Positions 35,498 through 47,318 are shown, counted from the stretch's first letter. The stretch is DNA of 64,000 nt from Shewanella loihica PV-4 (GCF_000016065.1 NC_009092.1:2914001-2978000); one strand, 5' to 3'. The notes: a model not told the origin generated them from the sequence alone. A program made the numbers and translations.

Positions 35498-36778
35498 TTA
35501 TTGTTCAGCCACCGCGGCTTGCGTCTCATTGGCTTCGTAGATGAGGATAGGAGCGGACTCGCCCTTAACCACTGACTCATCGATAACCACCTTGGCCACG
35601 TTCTCGGTTGATGGCAGGTCATACATGATGTCCAGCAGTATGCCTTCGACGATTGAACGCAGACCGCGAGCACCTGTCTTACGATCCATCGCTTTCAGCG
35701 CAATCGCCTTGAGCGCATCTTCTCTGAACTCGAGCTCAACCCCTTCCATCTCGAACAGGGCGGCAAACTGCTTAGTCAGCGCATTCTTTGGCTCAGACAG
35801 GATCTGAATCAGCGCAGCTTCATCCAGCTCGGCCAGGGTAGCCAGCACAGGCAGACGACCGATGAATTCAGGGATCAAACCATATTTCACCAGATCTTCA
35901 GGCTCAACCTGCAGCAACACGTCTGAGATAGTCGCCTTATCGGCCTCGCCCTTCACCTCGGCACCGAAACCTATGCCGGTACCGACATGGGAACGCTGCT
36001 CGATCACCTTCTCCAGGCCCGCAAAGGCGCCGCCACAGATGAAGAGGATCTTAGAGGTATCGACCTGCAAGAACTCCTGCTGAGGATGCTTACGTCCGCC
36101 TTGGGGCGGTACGGCAGCCACTGTGCCTTCGATTAGCTTCAGCAGGGCCTGCTGCACACCTTCACCGGACACGTCGCGGGTGATCGATGGGTTATCTGAC
36201 TTGCGGCTAATCTTATCGATCTCATCGATATAGACGATACCACGCTGGGCCTTCTCGACATCGTAGTCACACTTCTGCAGCAGCTTCTGAATGATGTTCT
36301 CGACATCCTCACCCACATAACCGGCTTCGGTCAGGGTGGTGGCATCGGCCATGGTAAAAGGCACATTCAAGAACCGAGCTAAGGTCTCGGCAAGCAGCGT
36401 CTTACCACTACCGGTTGGGCCGATCAGCAAGATGTTACTCTTGCCCAGCTCGACACCATCTTTAGGGGTGGCATTCTTTAAACGTTTATAGTGGTTATAT
36501 ACAGCAACAGATAAGACTTTCTTAGCCTTCTCTTGACCTATGACATAGTCGTCAAGATGCGCTCTGAGCTCATGTGGCGTAGGTAATCTATCTTGATCTT
36601 GCTTTGGCGATATCTCACGAATCTCTTCACGGATAATATCGTTGCAAAGCTCTACACACTCGTCACATACATACACAGAAGGGCCGGCGATGAGCTTACG
36701 AACCTCATGCTGACTCTTTCCACAAAAAGAGCAGTACAGCAGTTTCCCGCTATCACCGTTACTTTTGTTGTCGCCCAT
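35498..36778 (-). CDS. clpX: ClpX, ATPase subunit of ClpXP
   Basis: This 426-residue unfoldase has an N-terminal C4 zinc finger ([15 protein letters not shown]...CDECVELC), Walker A ([18 protein letters not shown]), Walker B ([11 protein letters not shown]), the pore loop GYVGED and the ClpP-docking loop IGF ([10 protein letters not shown]). It unfolds ssrA-tagged and other substrates and feeds them to ClpP. It lies 84 bp after clpP, the usual tig-clpP-clpX order. Confidence 0.96.
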   Translation of the reverse strand: MGDNKSNGDSGKLLYCSFCGKSQHEVRKLIAGPSVYVCDECVELCNDIIREEIREISPKQDQDRLPTPHELRAHLDDYVIGQEKAKKVLSVAVYNHYKRLKNATPKDGVELGKSNILLIGPTGSGKTLLAETLARFLNVPFTMADATTLTEAGYVGEDVENIIQKLLQKCDYDVEKAQRGIVYIDEIDKISRKSDNPSITRDVSGEGVQQALLKLIEGTVAAVPPQGGRKHPQQEFLQVDTSKILFICGGAFAGLEKVIEQRSHVGTGIGFGAEVKGEADKATISDVLLQVEPEDLVKYGLIPEFIGRLPVLATLAELDEAALIQILSEPKNALTKQFAALFEMEGVELEFREDALKAIALKAMDRKTGARGLRSIVEGILLDIMYDLPSTENVAKVVIDESVVKGESAPILIYEANETQAAVAEQ

Positions 36779-36862
36779 TAGTTTACCTCTTTTGCAGTTT
36801 CACTCACTGCACAATTCTTCTCTTACGCCTTTTACTGATCATAGCTCAGCAAGCGACAAATA

Positions 36863-37474
36863 TCAGCCTCGTTTATCGAGCACAGAGTCAACCAATCCGT
36901 ACTCTGCGGCCTCGGTTGCACTCATGAAATTGTCACGATCCGTATCGCGCTCGATCACTTCCAGCGGCTGGCCTGTATGGTCGGCAAGCATCTGGTTCAG
37001 CTTGTTCTTAATGCCCAAGATCTCTTGTGCATGAATCGCGATATCAGACGCTTGGCCCTGGAAGCCACCCAATGGCTGATGGATCATTACACGTGAGTTT
37101 GGCAGACAGTGACGCTTACCCTTGGCACCACCGGCAAGCAGGAAGGCGCCCATACTGGCGGCCTGACCGATGCAGACTGTGCTGACATTTGGCTTAATAA
37201 ACTGCATGGTATCATAAATCGCCATCCCCGCAGTGACCGAGCCACCAGGAGAGTTAATATAAAGATAGATATCTTTATCTGGGCTCTCAGACTCGAGGAA
37301 CAGTAGCTGAGCCACAATCAGGTTAGCCATATGCTCTTCAACCTGACCAACGAGAAAGATCACCCTCTCTTTGAGCAGACGAGAATAAATATCATATGAA
37401 CGTTCCCCTTTGGCAGTTTGTTCAACGACCATAGGCACAAGTGCATTCAGTACTGATTCTGGCGCATTTTGCAT
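36863..37474 (-). CDS. clpP: ClpP, proteolytic subunit
   Basis: This 203-residue serine peptidase has the catalytic serine in [14 protein letters not shown], the histidine in [13 protein letters not shown] and an aspartate in the [11 protein letters not shown] region. [17 protein letters not shown] forms the oxyanion strand. It assembles as a 14-mer barrel under ClpX or ClpA. A short propeptide before residue 15 is likely removed. The length matches E. coli (207). Confidence 0.96.
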   Translation of the reverse strand: MQNAPESVLNALVPMVVEQTAKGERSYDIYSRLLKERVIFLVGQVEEHMANLIVAQLLFLESESPDKDIYLYINSPGGSVTAGMAIYDTMQFIKPNVSTVCIGQAASMGAFLLAGGAKGKRHCLPNSRVMIHQPLGGFQGQASDIAIHAQEILGIKNKLNQMLADHTGQPLEVIERDTDRDNFMSATEAAEYGLVDSVLDKRG

Positions 37475-37563
37475 TATTAACTTCCCTAAATAAAAACGGC
37501 CCGCATGAGGAGCCTCATACGAGCCATTATAAATGGCTAACAGCCATTTAAGTCAAGCATAGG

Positions 37564-38868
37564 TTACGCGCGACCGGTAGCCTTGTTCATAAATTCTTCG
37601 AATTGAACTGCTTTCTCGGTAACCTTAGCAGTTTTCAGCAGTGCTTCAACAGCTTGCTCTTCTAGCGCAACGTTACGCATGTTCTGCATCATCTCTTGGT
37701 TGTTATTGTAATATTCAATAACTTCCTGTGGATCTTCGTAGGCAGAAGCCATAGAAGCGATCAGCGCTTGAACACGCTCGTCGTCAGCTTTCAGCTCGTT
37801 AGTCTTGATCACTTCGCCAAGTAGCAGACCCACTTTTACGCGGCGCTCGGCTTGCTCGGTGAACAGGTCAGCAGGTAGCTCAGGCATGTTAGCGGCTTGG
37901 TTGCCGAAACGCTGCATAGCTTGCTGACGCAGAACATTAACTTCGCCATCGATTAGTGCCTTAGGCAGTTCGATTTCGTTTTGCTCAAGCAGACCGTTTA
38001 GCACCTGATCTTTAACGTTAGCTTTAAGCGCTTGCTCAAGCTCACGGCTCATGTTCTTACGGATCTCTACTTTCAGCGCTTCCAGGCCGCCGTCGGCAAC
38101 GCCGAACAGCTTAGCGAACTCATCGTTAACTTCTGGCAGGTTAGCCGCTTGTACTTCTTTCAGGGTGATAGCGAACTTAGCTACTTTACCCTTCAGGTTT
38201 TCTGCGTGGTAGTCTTCTGGGAAAGTCACGTCGATATCGAATGCTTCACCGGCTTTGTGACCTTCAACACCAGACTCGAAACCTGGGATCATACGGCCGC
38301 TGCCAAGTTGAAGTTCGAAATCTTCGGCCTTGCCGCCTTCGAACTCTTCACCGTCGATAGAACCAACGAAGTCGATCTTCGCCTTGTCGCCTTCGGCAGC
38401 TTCACGCTCAACCGCTTCGAACGTAGCGTGTTGCTTGCGCAGCGTTTCGATCATTGCATCAACGTCAGCATCGGTAACTTCGGCAGTTGGTTGCTCAACT
38501 TCAATCGCATCTAGGCCTTTTAGTTCTACTTCTGGGTAGATTTCGAAGGTAGCAACAAACTGGAAGTTTTCAGCATCGGTTTCACCAGGAACGAAAGTTG
38601 GTGCACCGGCTGGGTTCAATTTTTCTGCGATGATGGCTTCGATAAAGTTACGTTGCATTACTTCGCCAGTGATCTCTTGACGAATCGCTTTACCATAACG
38701 CTTGTTGATCACGCTTACAGGTACCTTGCCTGGACGGAAACCAGGAATACGTGCACGCTTAGCTTCATTTTTCAAACTATCAGAAACGGCTTTTTCAATC
38801 TGCTCAGCAGGAACAGAGATAGTTAGGCGGCGCTCTAAACCTTGTGTTGTTTCTACAGAAACTTGCAT
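37564..38868 (-). CDS. tig: Trigger factor (ribosome-associated chaperone)
   Basis: I place the start at the ATG at 38868 ([20 protein letters not shown]), which has a CGAGG ribosome site. A longer frame to 38919 adds an unrelated 17 residues. The 434-residue protein (E. coli 432) has the ribosome-binding signature [17 protein letters not shown], a central FKBP-type domain ([26 protein letters not shown]...[15 protein letters not shown]) and the long helical C-terminal arms. It shields nascent chains at the exit tunnel. It is first in the tig-clpPX-lon-hupB-ppiD block. Confidence 0.95.
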
Positions 38869-39073
38869 TGTTTTACCTCGAAATATGTCAAACGTCTTTT
38901 GTAATAGCCGAATCATCAACTATTAAGGTATTCGTTTCTTGATCTAAAAAAACGACTAAAATGCCTTGGTAACTGGGTTTGGCAGTCGTCGCACATAGTT
39001 GAAATTTATCAAGACGCGACATTATAGCCACGGTTTTCGGCATAGTCGAGCCTCAAAGCTCTAATTACGGACG

Positions 39074-39105
39074 TAAAAAAAGCGACCAGAGGTCGCTTTT
39101 TTTAT
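39074..39105 (-). terminator. Intrinsic terminator of the tRNA operon
   Basis: An AAGCGACC-AGA-GGTCGCTT stem-loop with an A-run on one side and TTTTTTATTTT on the other lies about 17 bp beyond the tRNA-His 3' end. Confidence 0.85.
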
Positions 39106-39120
39106 TTTCTTCGAAAGAAG

Positions 39121-39197
39121 TGGGGTGACTGATGGGACTTGAACCCACGACAACCGGAATCACAATCCGGGGCTCTACCAACTGAGCTACAATCACC
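39121..39197 (-). tRNA. tRNA-His (GTG)
   Basis: The cloverleaf on the minus strand starts GGTGATTGTAGCTCAGTTGG, including the extra G at -1 typical of tRNA-His. The anticodon loop is TTGTGAT (anticodon GTG), the T-arm is GTGGGTTCAAGTCCCAT and the 3' CCA is encoded. The 7-bp acceptor stem pairs with one G-T. Confidence 0.95.
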
Positions 39198-39204
39198 ACT
39201 GATT

Positions 39205-39281
39205 TGGTACGCCCGGCAGGATTCGAACCTGCGGCCATCCGCTTAGAAGGCGGATGCTCTATCCAACTGAGCTACGGGCGC
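39205..39281 (-). tRNA. tRNA-Arg (TCT)
   Basis: On the minus strand GCGCCCGTAGCTCAGTTGGA opens the cloverleaf. The anticodon loop is CTTCTAA (TCT), the T-arm is GCAGGTTCGAATCCTGC and CCA is encoded. It lies seven bases upstream of tRNA-His in the same transcript. Confidence 0.95.
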
Positions 39282-39344
39282 GTCGTTATGAACTTGGTTC
39301 ATATCCTAACAGGGCAAATAACGTCTCCACGTTATTTAAAAATT

Positions 39345-39421
<77 letters not shown>

Positions 39422-39470
39422 ATAATCTTGCTTTCTGACGATACTCTGGGTGTCGTCGAGAACGGAGCGC

Positions 39471-39499
39471 ATATTATCCCCTCATATGGTTAGCGTCAA
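39471..39499 (-). promoter_or_regulatory. Sigma70 promoter of the tRNA operon with GC-rich discriminator
   Basis: On the minus strand TTGACG and TAATAT are separated by 17 bp, and GCGC follows the -10 element directly. This discriminator is typical of stringently controlled stable-RNA promoters. It lies about 50 bp before tRNA-Pro. The rest of the gap up to folD (39500-39768) shows no gene. Confidence 0.8.
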
Positions 39500-39768
39500 C
39501 GATTTTTTTGCAATGCCGATGCGCCTGACTATTTAAGCAGCTATCCGCAACTTTATTAAGCAATTCGCGCAAATATCCAAGCAATTAATCAATTTGATCC
39601 CCCTAAATAGGCTTATTTAGAGTAGCTAGACATATCGTGGCCCTCGCCGACATTATTCATATATTAGAACTGACTGTTATCGAGCTAAGTCAATGACAGT
39701 TTCCGCCCCCCCTGTTAAAATGTCGCCGATTTTTTATTATCGCGCCATATTAAGGAAATCCACCCCCC

Positions 39769-40623
39769 ATGACAGCACAAATAATCGATGGCAAAGCGAT
39801 TGCTCAATCCATTCGAAAGCAACTGAGTGCCAAAGTAACCGCCCGCAAAGAGGCTGGAAAACGTGTACCGGGATTAGCCGTTATCTTAGTGGGAGCCGAT
39901 CCCGCCTCTCAGGTCTATGTCGGCAGTAAGCGCCGCGCCTGTGAAGAGGTTGGCTTCCTATCACAATCTTTTGACCTGCCGACCGAAACCTCGGAAGCCG
40001 ATCTACTGGCCCTGATCGACAAGTGCAACGAAGATCCGAGCATAGACGGTATCTTGGTCCAGCTGCCACTGCCTGATCATATTGAAGAGTCGAAGGTGAT
40101 CGAACGTATTCGTCCGGACAAAGATGTCGACGGTTTCCATCCTTATAATGTGGGTCGTCTGGCTCAGCGCATTCCTGTACTGCGCTCTTGCACGCCTATG
40201 GGGATCATGACACTTATCAAGTCCACCGGCGTAGATACCTATGGTCTGGACGCAGTGGTCGTTGGCGCCTCTAATATCGTCGGCCGCCCGATGACGCTAG
40301 AACTGTTATTAGCCGGCTGCACTACCACCACCTGTCACCGCTTCACCCGTGACCTTGAAGACAAGGTGCGCCGCGCCGACCTGCTGATCGTCGCCGTGGG
40401 TAAGCCGAACTTTATTCCTGGCGAGTGGATTAAACCGGGCGCCATCGTTATCGACGTGGGGATCAACCGTTTAGAGAGCGGTCAGCTCGTGGGTGATGTG
40501 CAATATGATGTGGCCGCCGAGCACGCCAGCCATATCACGCCAGTACCCGGCGGTGTCGGTCCTATGACCATCGCCAGCCTGCTGGAAAACACCCTGTACG
40601 CCGCGGAAAACTATCACGACTAG
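39769..40623 (+). CDS. folD: FolD, methylenetetrahydrofolate dehydrogenase/cyclohydrolase
   Basis: This 284-residue bifunctional enzyme interconverts 5,10-methylene-, methenyl- and 10-formyl-tetrahydrofolate in the cytoplasm. The first motif is [18 protein letters not shown], with the catalytic lysine, and the second is [28 protein letters not shown]. The NADP-binding loop is [12 protein letters not shown] and the C-terminal motif is [19 protein letters not shown]. It appears monocistronic with a strong terminator, facing cysS. Confidence 0.95.
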
Positions 40624-40711
40624 CTATCTCGACTAGTTATCACGACTAACGTCGACTATTAAATGTCGACAAGTATTAGCCGTCTGACTTGATTCGCTAA
40701 GCGACAGATAC

Positions 40712-40742
40712 AAAAAAGCCTGCATATTGCAGGCTTTTTTAC
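40712..40742. terminator. Bidirectional terminator between folD and cysS
   Basis: AAAAAAGCCTGCA-TAT-TGCAGGCTTTTTT is a perfect stem with A- and T-runs, placed between the convergent folD and cysS ends. Confidence 0.88.
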
Positions 40743-40782
40743 GCGTGTTACTTTATTAAGTGACGGAAAACGTCATAACGGC

Positions 40783-42162
40783 TTACTTCTTACGCCAGGT
40801 CGTTCCTTCCGGGCCATCTTCCAGGATCACCCCAAGGGCATTAAGACCATCACGCGCCACATCGGCCGCGGCCCAATCCTTCTCGGTGCGTGCACGGTTA
40901 CGCTCTGCGATCAAGGCTTCGATCTGCGCCACCTCATCGTCGCTGCCCTCACCCTTAAAGAAGCCATCGACATCCTGCTCTAGGATCCCCAACACGTCAC
41001 CCAACTGCTTCATGCTAACGCCCAGGGCAGAAGCCGCCGCCAGGTCATCAACTTTTAGACGGTTGATCTCACGAGCCATGTCAAACAGCACTGAGTAGGC
41101 CTCAGGCGTATTGAAGTCATCGTCCATAGCCTCTTTAAACTTAGCCACATACTCGCTTGCTGGCGCAGCCTCGACGCTCAGATCCAGTCCCTTCAGCGCT
41201 GTGTAGAGACGCTCGAGCGCCGCCTTAGCCTGCTTTAGGTTATCTTCCGAGTAGTTCAGCTGGCTGCGGTAGTGACCAGACAGCAGGAAGTAACGCACGG
41301 TCGAGGCATCATAATGCGCGAGCACGTCACGAATGGTGAAGAAGTTATTGAGCGACTTAGACATCTTCTCCTTGTCCACCATCACCATACCGGTATGCAT
41401 CCAGTAGTTCACATAGGGGGTGTCGTGGGCGCAGCAAGACTGAGCGATCTCGTTCTCATGGTGAGGGAACTGCAGATCTGAACCGCCGCCGTGAATATCG
41501 AAATGCTCTCCCAGATGCTTGCTGTTCATCGCCGAACATTCGATATGCCAGCCTGGACGACCAGGGCCCCATGGCGAATCCCAAGTTGGCTCGCCCGGCT
41601 TAGACATCTTCCACAGCACGAAATCCATAGGATCGCGCTTGTTCTCGTCCACTTCTACGCGGGCACCGGCCTGAAGTTGATCCAGGTTCTGACCAGACAG
41701 ACGACCATATTCAGGGAAGGACGCGACGCTGAAGAGCACATCGCCATTGTCGGCGATATAGGCATGGTCACGCTCCAGTAGGCGCTCGACCATCTCGATG
41801 ATCTCAGGCATGTGCTGAGTCGCGCGAGGCTCAAAATCGGGACGTTTCATGTTCAGCGCGTCGAAGTCGTGATACATCTCTTGAGTCAGACGCTCGGTGA
41901 GGGCATCGCAGCTCTCGCCATTCTCGGTGGCGCGCTTGATGATCTTATCGTCGACATCTGTGATGTTACGGTGGAAATTCACATCGTAGCCGATATATCT
42001 CAGGTATCTGACGATCATGTCAAAAGCAACAAACGTACGTCCGTGACCAATATGACACAAATCATAAATGGTAACCCCGCAGACATACATGCCGACTTTA
42101 CCTGGCTGTATTGGCTTAAATTCCTCTTTTTGGCGGGTAAGACTGTTGTATAGCTTCAACAT
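40783..42162 (-). CDS. cysS: Cysteinyl-tRNA synthetase
   Basis: This 459-residue class I synthetase has the HIGH motif in [15 protein letters not shown] and KMSKS in [15 protein letters not shown]. The zinc ligands that select cysteine are CGVTIYD (near residue 28), WHIECSAM and HHENEIAQS. It charges tRNA-Cys. It is divergent from ppiB across 246-264 bp, the same neighbourhood as in E. coli (cysS, ppiB, lpxH). Confidence 0.96.
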   Translation of the reverse strand: MLKLYNSLTRQKEEFKPIQPGKVGMYVCGVTIYDLCHIGHGRTFVAFDMIVRYLRYIGYDVNFHRNITDVDDKIIKRATENGESCDALTERLTQEMYHDFDALNMKRPDFEPRATQHMPEIIEMVERLLERDHAYIADNGDVLFSVASFPEYGRLSGQNLDQLQAGARVEVDENKRDPMDFVLWKMSKPGEPTWDSPWGPGRPGWHIECSAMNSKHLGEHFDIHGGGSDLQFPHHENEIAQSCCAHDTPYVNYWMHTGMVMVDKEKMSKSLNNFFTIRDVLAHYDASTVRYFLLSGHYRSQLNYSEDNLKQAKAALERLYTALKGLDLSVEAAPASEYVAKFKEAMDDDFNTPEAYSVLFDMAREINRLKVDDLAAASALGVSMKQLGDVLGILEQDVDGFFKGEGSDDEVAQIEALIAERNRARTEKDWAAADVARDGLNALGVILEDGPEGTTWRKK

Positions 42163-42426
42163 TGATATTCTCTACAGATAATTGACAACAAATAGGCCGC
42201 TCAGTCTACCACCTGCAAACGGCCGCTTCCAGCGTGATTGCGTGAATCTAAAGCGTTTTTTGTGCCCCCGCACATTCTCTTAGTCGAATAGGGCAAAATG
42301 CGAGAGTTTATCACGCGGCTAAGCACGTTCCGGGGGAGAAAAGTCACGCCATCCCTTTATGCGCCTTGGTTAATAGGCTAGAATCTGGCGCTATCTGAAT
42401 AAGTAACCATGATGAGATACAGTCAT

Positions 42427-42921
42427 ATGATCACAATGCAAACCAACCACGGTGTTATTAAACTCGAACTCGATGCCGAAAAAGCCCCTGCAACCGTCGC
42501 TAACTTCATCAAGTATGCGAAAGACGGCTTTTATGATGGCACTATCTTTCACCGCGTTATCGATGGTTTCATGATCCAGGGCGGCGGATTCACCAAAGAT
42601 ATGTCGCAAAAGCGTTGCAACGAAGCGATCGAAAACGAAGCCAATAATGGTCTGTCTAACCTGGTCGGCACCATAGCTATGGCCCGCACCTCAGATCCAC
42701 ACTCGGCCACCGCGCAGTTCTTCATCAACATCAACGACAACACCTTCCTCGACTTCAAATCTGAGTCGGTACAAGGCTGGGGTTATTGTGTATTCGGTAA
42801 AGTCACCGAAGGCATGGATGTGGTTAACCAGATCAAGGCCGTTGCCACCGGCAACCGCGGCATGCATCAAGACGTACCGCTAGAAGCTGTGGTCATCGAA
42901 AGCGTAACCGTCGAAGCATAA
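42427..42921 (+). CDS. ppiB: PpiB, cytoplasmic cyclophilin-type prolyl isomerase
   Basis: From the ATG at 42427 the protein is 164 residues, the same as E. coli PpiB, and starts [21 protein letters not shown]. An upstream ATG at 42409 would add six residues. The cyclophilin core is present: [15 protein letters not shown] (catalytic arginine), [17 protein letters not shown] and [16 protein letters not shown]. It has no signal peptide, so it acts in the cytoplasm. It is followed closely by lpxH. Confidence 0.93.
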   Translation: MITMQTNHGVIKLELDAEKAPATVANFIKYAKDGFYDGTIFHRVIDGFMIQGGGFTKDMSQKRCNEAIENEANNGLSNLVGTIAMARTSDPHSATAQFFININDNTFLDFKSESVQGWGYCVFGKVTEGMDVVNQIKAVATGNRGMHQDVPLEAVVIESVTVEA

Positions 42922-42939
42922 TCACAGGGCCGACACTCG

Positions 42940-43668
42940 TTGAACTACACCCTGTTTGTGGGCGATCTGCACCTCAGCGCCGATCGCCCCGATATCCTAA
43001 ACGCCTTCCATCAATTTCTTGACCAAGATGCCAGCCATTGCGACGCCCTCTATATCCTGGGTGATCTGTTTGAAGTCTGGGTGGGCGATGATATCGCCGA
43101 GCCTTTTGCTCTGGAGCTTGCCGAGCGCTTAAAGCGATTCTCGACCCATACGCCCATCTATTTTATCCATGGCAACCGCGACTTCCTGCTGGGTAAAGAG
43201 TACGCCAAGCGCTCAGGCATGACGCTGCTACCCGAGATTTATAGCATCGACCTCTATGGTGAGCCCAGCGTGTTGCTCCATGGCGATAGCCTGTGCACCC
43301 TGGATAAGGCTTATCAGAGATTCCGCCGCTTTAGAAATATGGCCTGGGCCAAGTTTATCTACAATCACCTGCCTAAGTCGAAACGCATCGCCATCGCCGA
43401 CAAGCTGCGTAGCAAGAGTAAGCAGAGCAATCAGATTAAAAGCTATAGCATCATGGATGTGGAGCAGAGCGCGGTCGAGCAGCTGATGGCTGAGACTGGA
43501 GCTAAGCGCATGATCCATGGTCATACCCACAGACCAGACATTCATCGGCTCGCCAACGACACTCAGCGTATCGTGGTGGGCGACTGGTATGAGCAAGGCA
43601 GCGTACTGAAGATCAGCCCCAAGGAAGTGAACCTGCAGAGCCTGCCCTTTGGTGAAACAGAGGCATAG
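42940..43668 (+). CDS. lpxH: UDP-2,3-diacylglucosamine diphosphatase LpxH
   Basis: This 242-residue calcineurin-like phosphoesterase has all the metal motifs: [43 protein letters not shown] and IHGHTHRPD. It makes lipid X, the fourth step of lipid A synthesis, at the inner membrane. The start is TTG at 42940 with an AGGG ribosome site, 18 bp after the ppiB stop, so the two genes are likely cotranscribed. Confidence 0.94.
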   Translation: MNYTLFVGDLHLSADRPDILNAFHQFLDQDASHCDALYILGDLFEVWVGDDIAEPFALELAERLKRFSTHTPIYFIHGNRDFLLGKEYAKRSGMTLLPEIYSIDLYGEPSVLLHGDSLCTLDKAYQRFRRFRNMAWAKFIYNHLPKSKRIAIADKLRSKSKQSNQIKSYSIMDVEQSAVEQLMAETGAKRMIHGHTHRPDIHRLANDTQRIVVGDWYEQGSVLKISPKEVNLQSLPFGETEA

Positions 43669-43741
43669 GCCAGCCGAAACAGCCTGATCCCCCGTTAGTG
43701 TACAGTGCGCACTAACTAAGGTCTGTCAGACTATCCCTTCA

Positions 43742-44512
43742 TCAACAGGTCTCAGGCCTTCCCGAGTGAAACTTAAACTCACTGTCTGGCGCGCTGATAA
43801 GTTCCGCCTCCAGCTTGGCAAAGTAAGCCACACGTTCATCTATATTCTCAGGCGATATCGCCTGGGCCAGCACCAGATAATCTTGATAGTGACGCGCCTC
43901 TGAGCGCAGCAGCGACACGTAGAACTTACTCAGGCCCTCATCGAGATAAGGCGCCAGCTTGGCGAAACGCTCACAGGAACGCGCCTCGATAAAGGCACCG
44001 ACGATCAGCTTATCTACCAGGGTAGCCGGCTCATGGGTGCGCACCGCGCGCATCATCCCCTTGGCATAGCGACCGGCGGTGAGATTCTGATAGGGTATGC
44101 CCCGTGCCTGCATGATCTCCAGCACCTGCTCGAAATGGTGAAATTCCTCTTTTATCAGGCGCACCATCTTGGCGATAAGATCCTGGCCGTAATCGACTCC
44201 ATCCTTCGCGGACAATTCCCCCACCAGCTCATTCTTTTTCACATCCCGCGCCAGAAAGGCATCGATATCCCGCGACTTGTTATAGACGAACTCCTCATAG
44301 GGCTTGGCCCACTGGAGTAGCTGATCGCCACTCGCCTTATCCACCGCATACTTACGGATCAAAAACATCGCCGTCTGCGCCGCCTTCAGCTCACAGTTAC
44401 AGTGATCGATAAGCAGCGCAGCAAGCTGCTCCGGCTGGCTGGCGAGCGCTATCCACTCATCAGGGGTTTCACATTGTAGGAACTGCTTTATCGGGGCTAA
44501 TAGGGCTTGCAT
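43742..44512 (-). CDS. miaE: MiaE, tRNA-(ms2io6A)-hydroxylase
   Basis: The ATG at 44512 is used; a GTG directly before it adds one residue. The 256-residue ferritin-like diiron enzyme has ligands in CELKAAQTAM, IKEEFHHFEQVLEIM, GAFIEARSCERF and LRSEARHYQDYL. It hydroxylates the isopentenyl group of the modified A37 of UNN-reading tRNAs in an O2-dependent reaction. The gene is convergent with lpxH. Confidence 0.92.
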   Translation of the reverse strand: MQALLAPIKQFLQCETPDEWIALASQPEQLAALLIDHCNCELKAAQTAMFLIRKYAVDKASGDQLLQWAKPYEEFVYNKSRDIDAFLARDVKKNELVGELSAKDGVDYGQDLIAKMVRLIKEEFHHFEQVLEIMQARGIPYQNLTAGRYAKGMMRAVRTHEPATLVDKLIVGAFIEARSCERFAKLAPYLDEGLSKFYVSLLRSEARHYQDYLVLAQAISPENIDERVAYFAKLEAELISAPDSEFKFHSGRPETC

Positions 44513-44570
44513 CACACACTCGAGGGTTAAACGGACAGACGCCGACTATTCTACCCTTAAAAGATGGCCT

Positions 44571-44590
44571 TAGGCAGGTCCATCTGCCTA
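44571..44590. other. Hairpin in the miaE-Yip1 intergenic region
   Basis: TAGGCAG-GTCCAT-CTGCCTA, a perfect 7-bp inverted repeat without T-run, lies 59 bp upstream of miaE. It could be an operator or an mRNA structure. The rest of the 247-bp gap shows nothing clear. Confidence 0.35.
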
Positions 44591-44762
44591 ACAGATGAAA
44601 GTTAGCTTGACTAGTCTAAGTTTATGTTCAATAAATAAACTATGTCAGTCCTCACAGGGCTGTTTGGGAGCCTGAGGTCTATTGGGTAGCAGACCAACAG
44701 GCAATGCGGGTTCGTCTGAAGTTTGGCGAGCACAATATGAAAGCTGAACAAGGATAATTATA

Positions 44763-45359
44763 ATGATATTGAATCACTTAATGGGGTTATACACTCATCC
44801 GAAAGAAGAGTGGCACACAATTGAGAAAAACCACGAAGCGCTGAGAAGCAGTCTTAGCCATGTCATGCTAATCGCCCTCATACCGGCCGTCTGTACCTAT
44901 CTTGCCTCCACCATGTTCGGCTGGAACCTAGGGGTATCCGATCCCCTCTTCCTTACCAAGCAAAGCGCCATGATGATGTCCATCAGCATGTATTTCGGCC
45001 TGATTGCCGGCGTCTTCGCCCTGGCCTATCTGGCCTATTGGATGGCAAAGACCTTCGATGCTCAACCTAGCTACACACAGGCGATCGAGCTGGCAGCCTA
45101 TACCGCAACGCCACTCTTTATGGTCGGCCTGGCGGCGCTGTATCCTGCGCTCTGGTTCATGATGGTCGTTGGACTGGTGGGACTCACCTACTCTGTGTAC
45201 CTGCTCTACACTGGGGTACCTATCATCATGAATATCCCGGAAGAGAAAGGCTTCATCTATGCCAGTTCGGTAGTCACCGCAGGCCTGGTGCTATTAGTCG
45301 CGCTGATGGCTTCAAGCGTCATCCTTTGGAGCTTCGGCCTAGGCCCCATGTACCAATAG
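44763..45359 (+). CDS. Yip1-domain inner-membrane protein
   Basis: This 198-residue protein starts MILNHLMGLYTHPKEEWHTIEK, the Yip1 family opening (P..W..I). It has five predicted membrane helices (for example SHVMLIALIPAVCTYLASTMFG and PLFMVGLAALYPALWFMMVVGLVGL). Bacterial Yip1-domain proteins are inner-membrane proteins of unknown function. It has an AAGGATAATT ribosome site and is a single gene with a terminator. Confidence 0.75.
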   Translation: MILNHLMGLYTHPKEEWHTIEKNHEALRSSLSHVMLIALIPAVCTYLASTMFGWNLGVSDPLFLTKQSAMMMSISMYFGLIAGVFALAYLAYWMAKTFDAQPSYTQAIELAAYTATPLFMVGLAALYPALWFMMVVGLVGLTYSVYLLYTGVPIIMNIPEEKGFIYASSVVTAGLVLLVALMASSVILWSFGLGPMYQ

Positions 45360-45382
45360 ACGATTAGGCTAACGCAAGATAC

Positions 45383-45417
45383 AAAAAAGGCTTTAGGGTT
45401 CACCTAAAGCCTTTTTA
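45383..45417. terminator. Bidirectional terminator between the Yip1-domain gene and glnS
   Basis: AAAAAAGGCTTTAGG-GTTCA-CCTAAAGCCTTTTT forms a long stem with A- and T-runs between convergent genes. Confidence 0.88.
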
Positions 45418-45442
45418 ATATCAAGTTTAATACCAAGCAGTA

Positions 45443-47113
45443 TTAGTTAGAAGAGTCTCGCAGGGCAACCGTCAGGTTAAACACCAGATGCTCAGGCGAT
45501 GAATCTTTGCTATCGGCGCAGAAGTAACCTTCGCGCTCGAACTGATAGGCCTTCTCGGCCTCCGCATTAACCAGGCCAGGCTCGACCAAGCCATGCTTAA
45601 CCACCAATGACTTAGGGTTTAACACCTCATCGACCGTCTCGGCGGCCGCCGGGTTTGGCTGATTGAAGAGTCTGTCATATAGACGGAACTCGGCAGGCAC
45701 GGCGCTTGTGGCCTCAACCCAATGGATCACCCCTTTCACCTTACGACCATCGGCTGGGTTCTTACCCAGGGTCTGATCGTCATAGGTACAATAGATGGTG
45801 GTCACATTGCCCGCCTCATCTTTATCGCAGCGCTCGGCCTTGATCACATAGGCGTTACGCAGACGCACCTCTTTGCCCTGAATGAGACGCTTGTACTTCT
45901 TGTTGGCCTCTTCACGGAAATCATCGGCATCAATATAGAGTTCGCGACCGAAGACCAGCTCGCGCTCGCCCATAGACTCGATAGTCGGGTGCGCCGGTGC
46001 AGATAGCTTCTCTACCTGGCCTTCCGGGTAGTTTTCGATGATCACCTTAACCGGGTTGATCACCGCCATGGCGCGAGGCGCGTGCTCGTTCAGCTCTTCA
46101 CGGATACAGGCGTCAAGCATGCTGACTTCGACCATGTTCTCTTGCTTGGTCACACCGATACGACGGCAGAACTCGCGAATCGCCGCAGGCGTGTAGCCAC
46201 GACGACGCAAGCCGGCGATGGTTGGCATACGTGGGTCGTCCCATCCTGATACCAGACCGCGCACCACAAGATCGTTAAGCTTACGCTTAGACATCAGGGT
46301 GTATTCCAGATTCAGGCGAGAGAACTCATATTGACGGGTACGGTTTGGCGCCTGGAAATCGTCCAGGTTATCCAGCACCCAGTCATACAGACGGCGGTTA
46401 TCCTGGAACTCCAGAGTACAGAGCGAATGAGTGATATCTTCCAGCGCATCGGAAATACAGTGGGTGAAATCATACATAGGGTAGATGCACCACTTGTCGC
46501 CAGTCTGATGGTGATGGGCGAAACGGATACGATAGATCACAGGGTCGCGCATACACATGAAAGGTGACGCCATATCGATCTTGGCCCTGAGTGCACATTC
46601 GCCCTCTTTGAATTCGCCCTTGCGCATCTTCTCGAACAGCTCAAGGTTTTCTTCGACAAAGGTATCGCGATATGGACTGTTCTTACCCGGCTCTTTCAGG
46701 GTGCCACGGTATTCACGGGTCTGCTCACCATTGAGGAAACAGACATAAGCCAGTCCCTTGTTGATAAGTTCTACCGCGTATTGGTGCAGCTGATCGAAAT
46801 AGTTCGACGAATAACGGATCTCACCATCCCATTGGAAACCTAACCAATGTACGTCGGCCTGAATAGAGTTAACGTAATCGATATCCTCTTTCTCAGGGTT
46901 GGTATCATCAAAACGTAAGTTACATAGCCCCTTGTAGTCCTGCGCCAAACCGAAGTTCAAACAGATCGATTTTGCGTGACCGATATGAAGATAGCCGTTT
47001 GGCTCGGGCGGAAAACGAGTGTGCACACGGGTGTGCTTACCGCTCTCTAAATCTTCATCTATGATGTTACGAATGAAGTTACTTGGACGTACTTCGGTGT
47101 CCACATGACTCAT
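45443..47113 (-). CDS. glnS: Glutaminyl-tRNA synthetase
   Basis: This 556-residue class I synthetase has the HIGH-type motif in [22 protein letters not shown], the KMSKS-type motif in [12 protein letters not shown], and the beta-barrel anticodon-binding domain ([15 protein letters not shown]... [21 protein letters not shown]). Length matches E. coli GlnS (554). [15 protein letters not shown] [19 protein letters not shown] is also diagnostic and marks GlnRS rather than GluRS. Confidence 0.96.
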   Translation of the reverse strand: MSHVDTEVRPSNFIRNIIDEDLESGKHTRVHTRFPPEPNGYLHIGHAKSICLNFGLAQDYKGLCNLRFDDTNPEKEDIDYVNSIQADVHWLGFQWDGEIRYSSNYFDQLHQYAVELINKGLAYVCFLNGEQTREYRGTLKEPGKNSPYRDTFVEENLELFEKMRKGEFKEGECALRAKIDMASPFMCMRDPVIYRIRFAHHHQTGDKWCIYPMYDFTHCISDALEDITHSLCTLEFQDNRRLYDWVLDNLDDFQAPNRTRQYEFSRLNLEYTLMSKRKLNDLVVRGLVSGWDDPRMPTIAGLRRRGYTPAAIREFCRRIGVTKQENMVEVSMLDACIREELNEHAPRAMAVINPVKVIIENYPEGQVEKLSAPAHPTIESMGERELVFGRELYIDADDFREEANKKYKRLIQGKEVRLRNAYVIKAERCDKDEAGNVTTIYCTYDDQTLGKNPADGRKVKGVIHWVEATSAVPAEFRLYDRLFNQPNPAAAETVDEVLNPKSLVVKHGLVEPGLVNAEAEKAYQFEREGYFCADSKDSSPEHLVFNLTVALRDSSN

Positions 47114-47256
47114 GGAAATCCTCTTTGCGAACTCTATTTCATCGGGCGCACAGGTGCCGCTCGAGACTAATGGGAGAAAACCTGCATATTCCTACAGATT
47201 TCGCTTCGTTACAACGGCCAAATCGCAAAAACTGCCATGATTTAGCGCAAAAACAG

Positions 47257-47288
47257 AAAAGCAGCGACTTATCGCTGCTTTTCTCGGT
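47257..47288 (-). terminator. Intrinsic terminator of feoAB
   Basis: On the minus strand AAAAGCAGCGATAAGTCGCTGCTTTT forms a stem-loop followed by CTGTTTTT, about 33 bp past the feoB stop. Confidence 0.85.
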
Positions 47289-47318
47289 TTAACAAGCTGT
47301 TTTACATCAGGCTTAAAT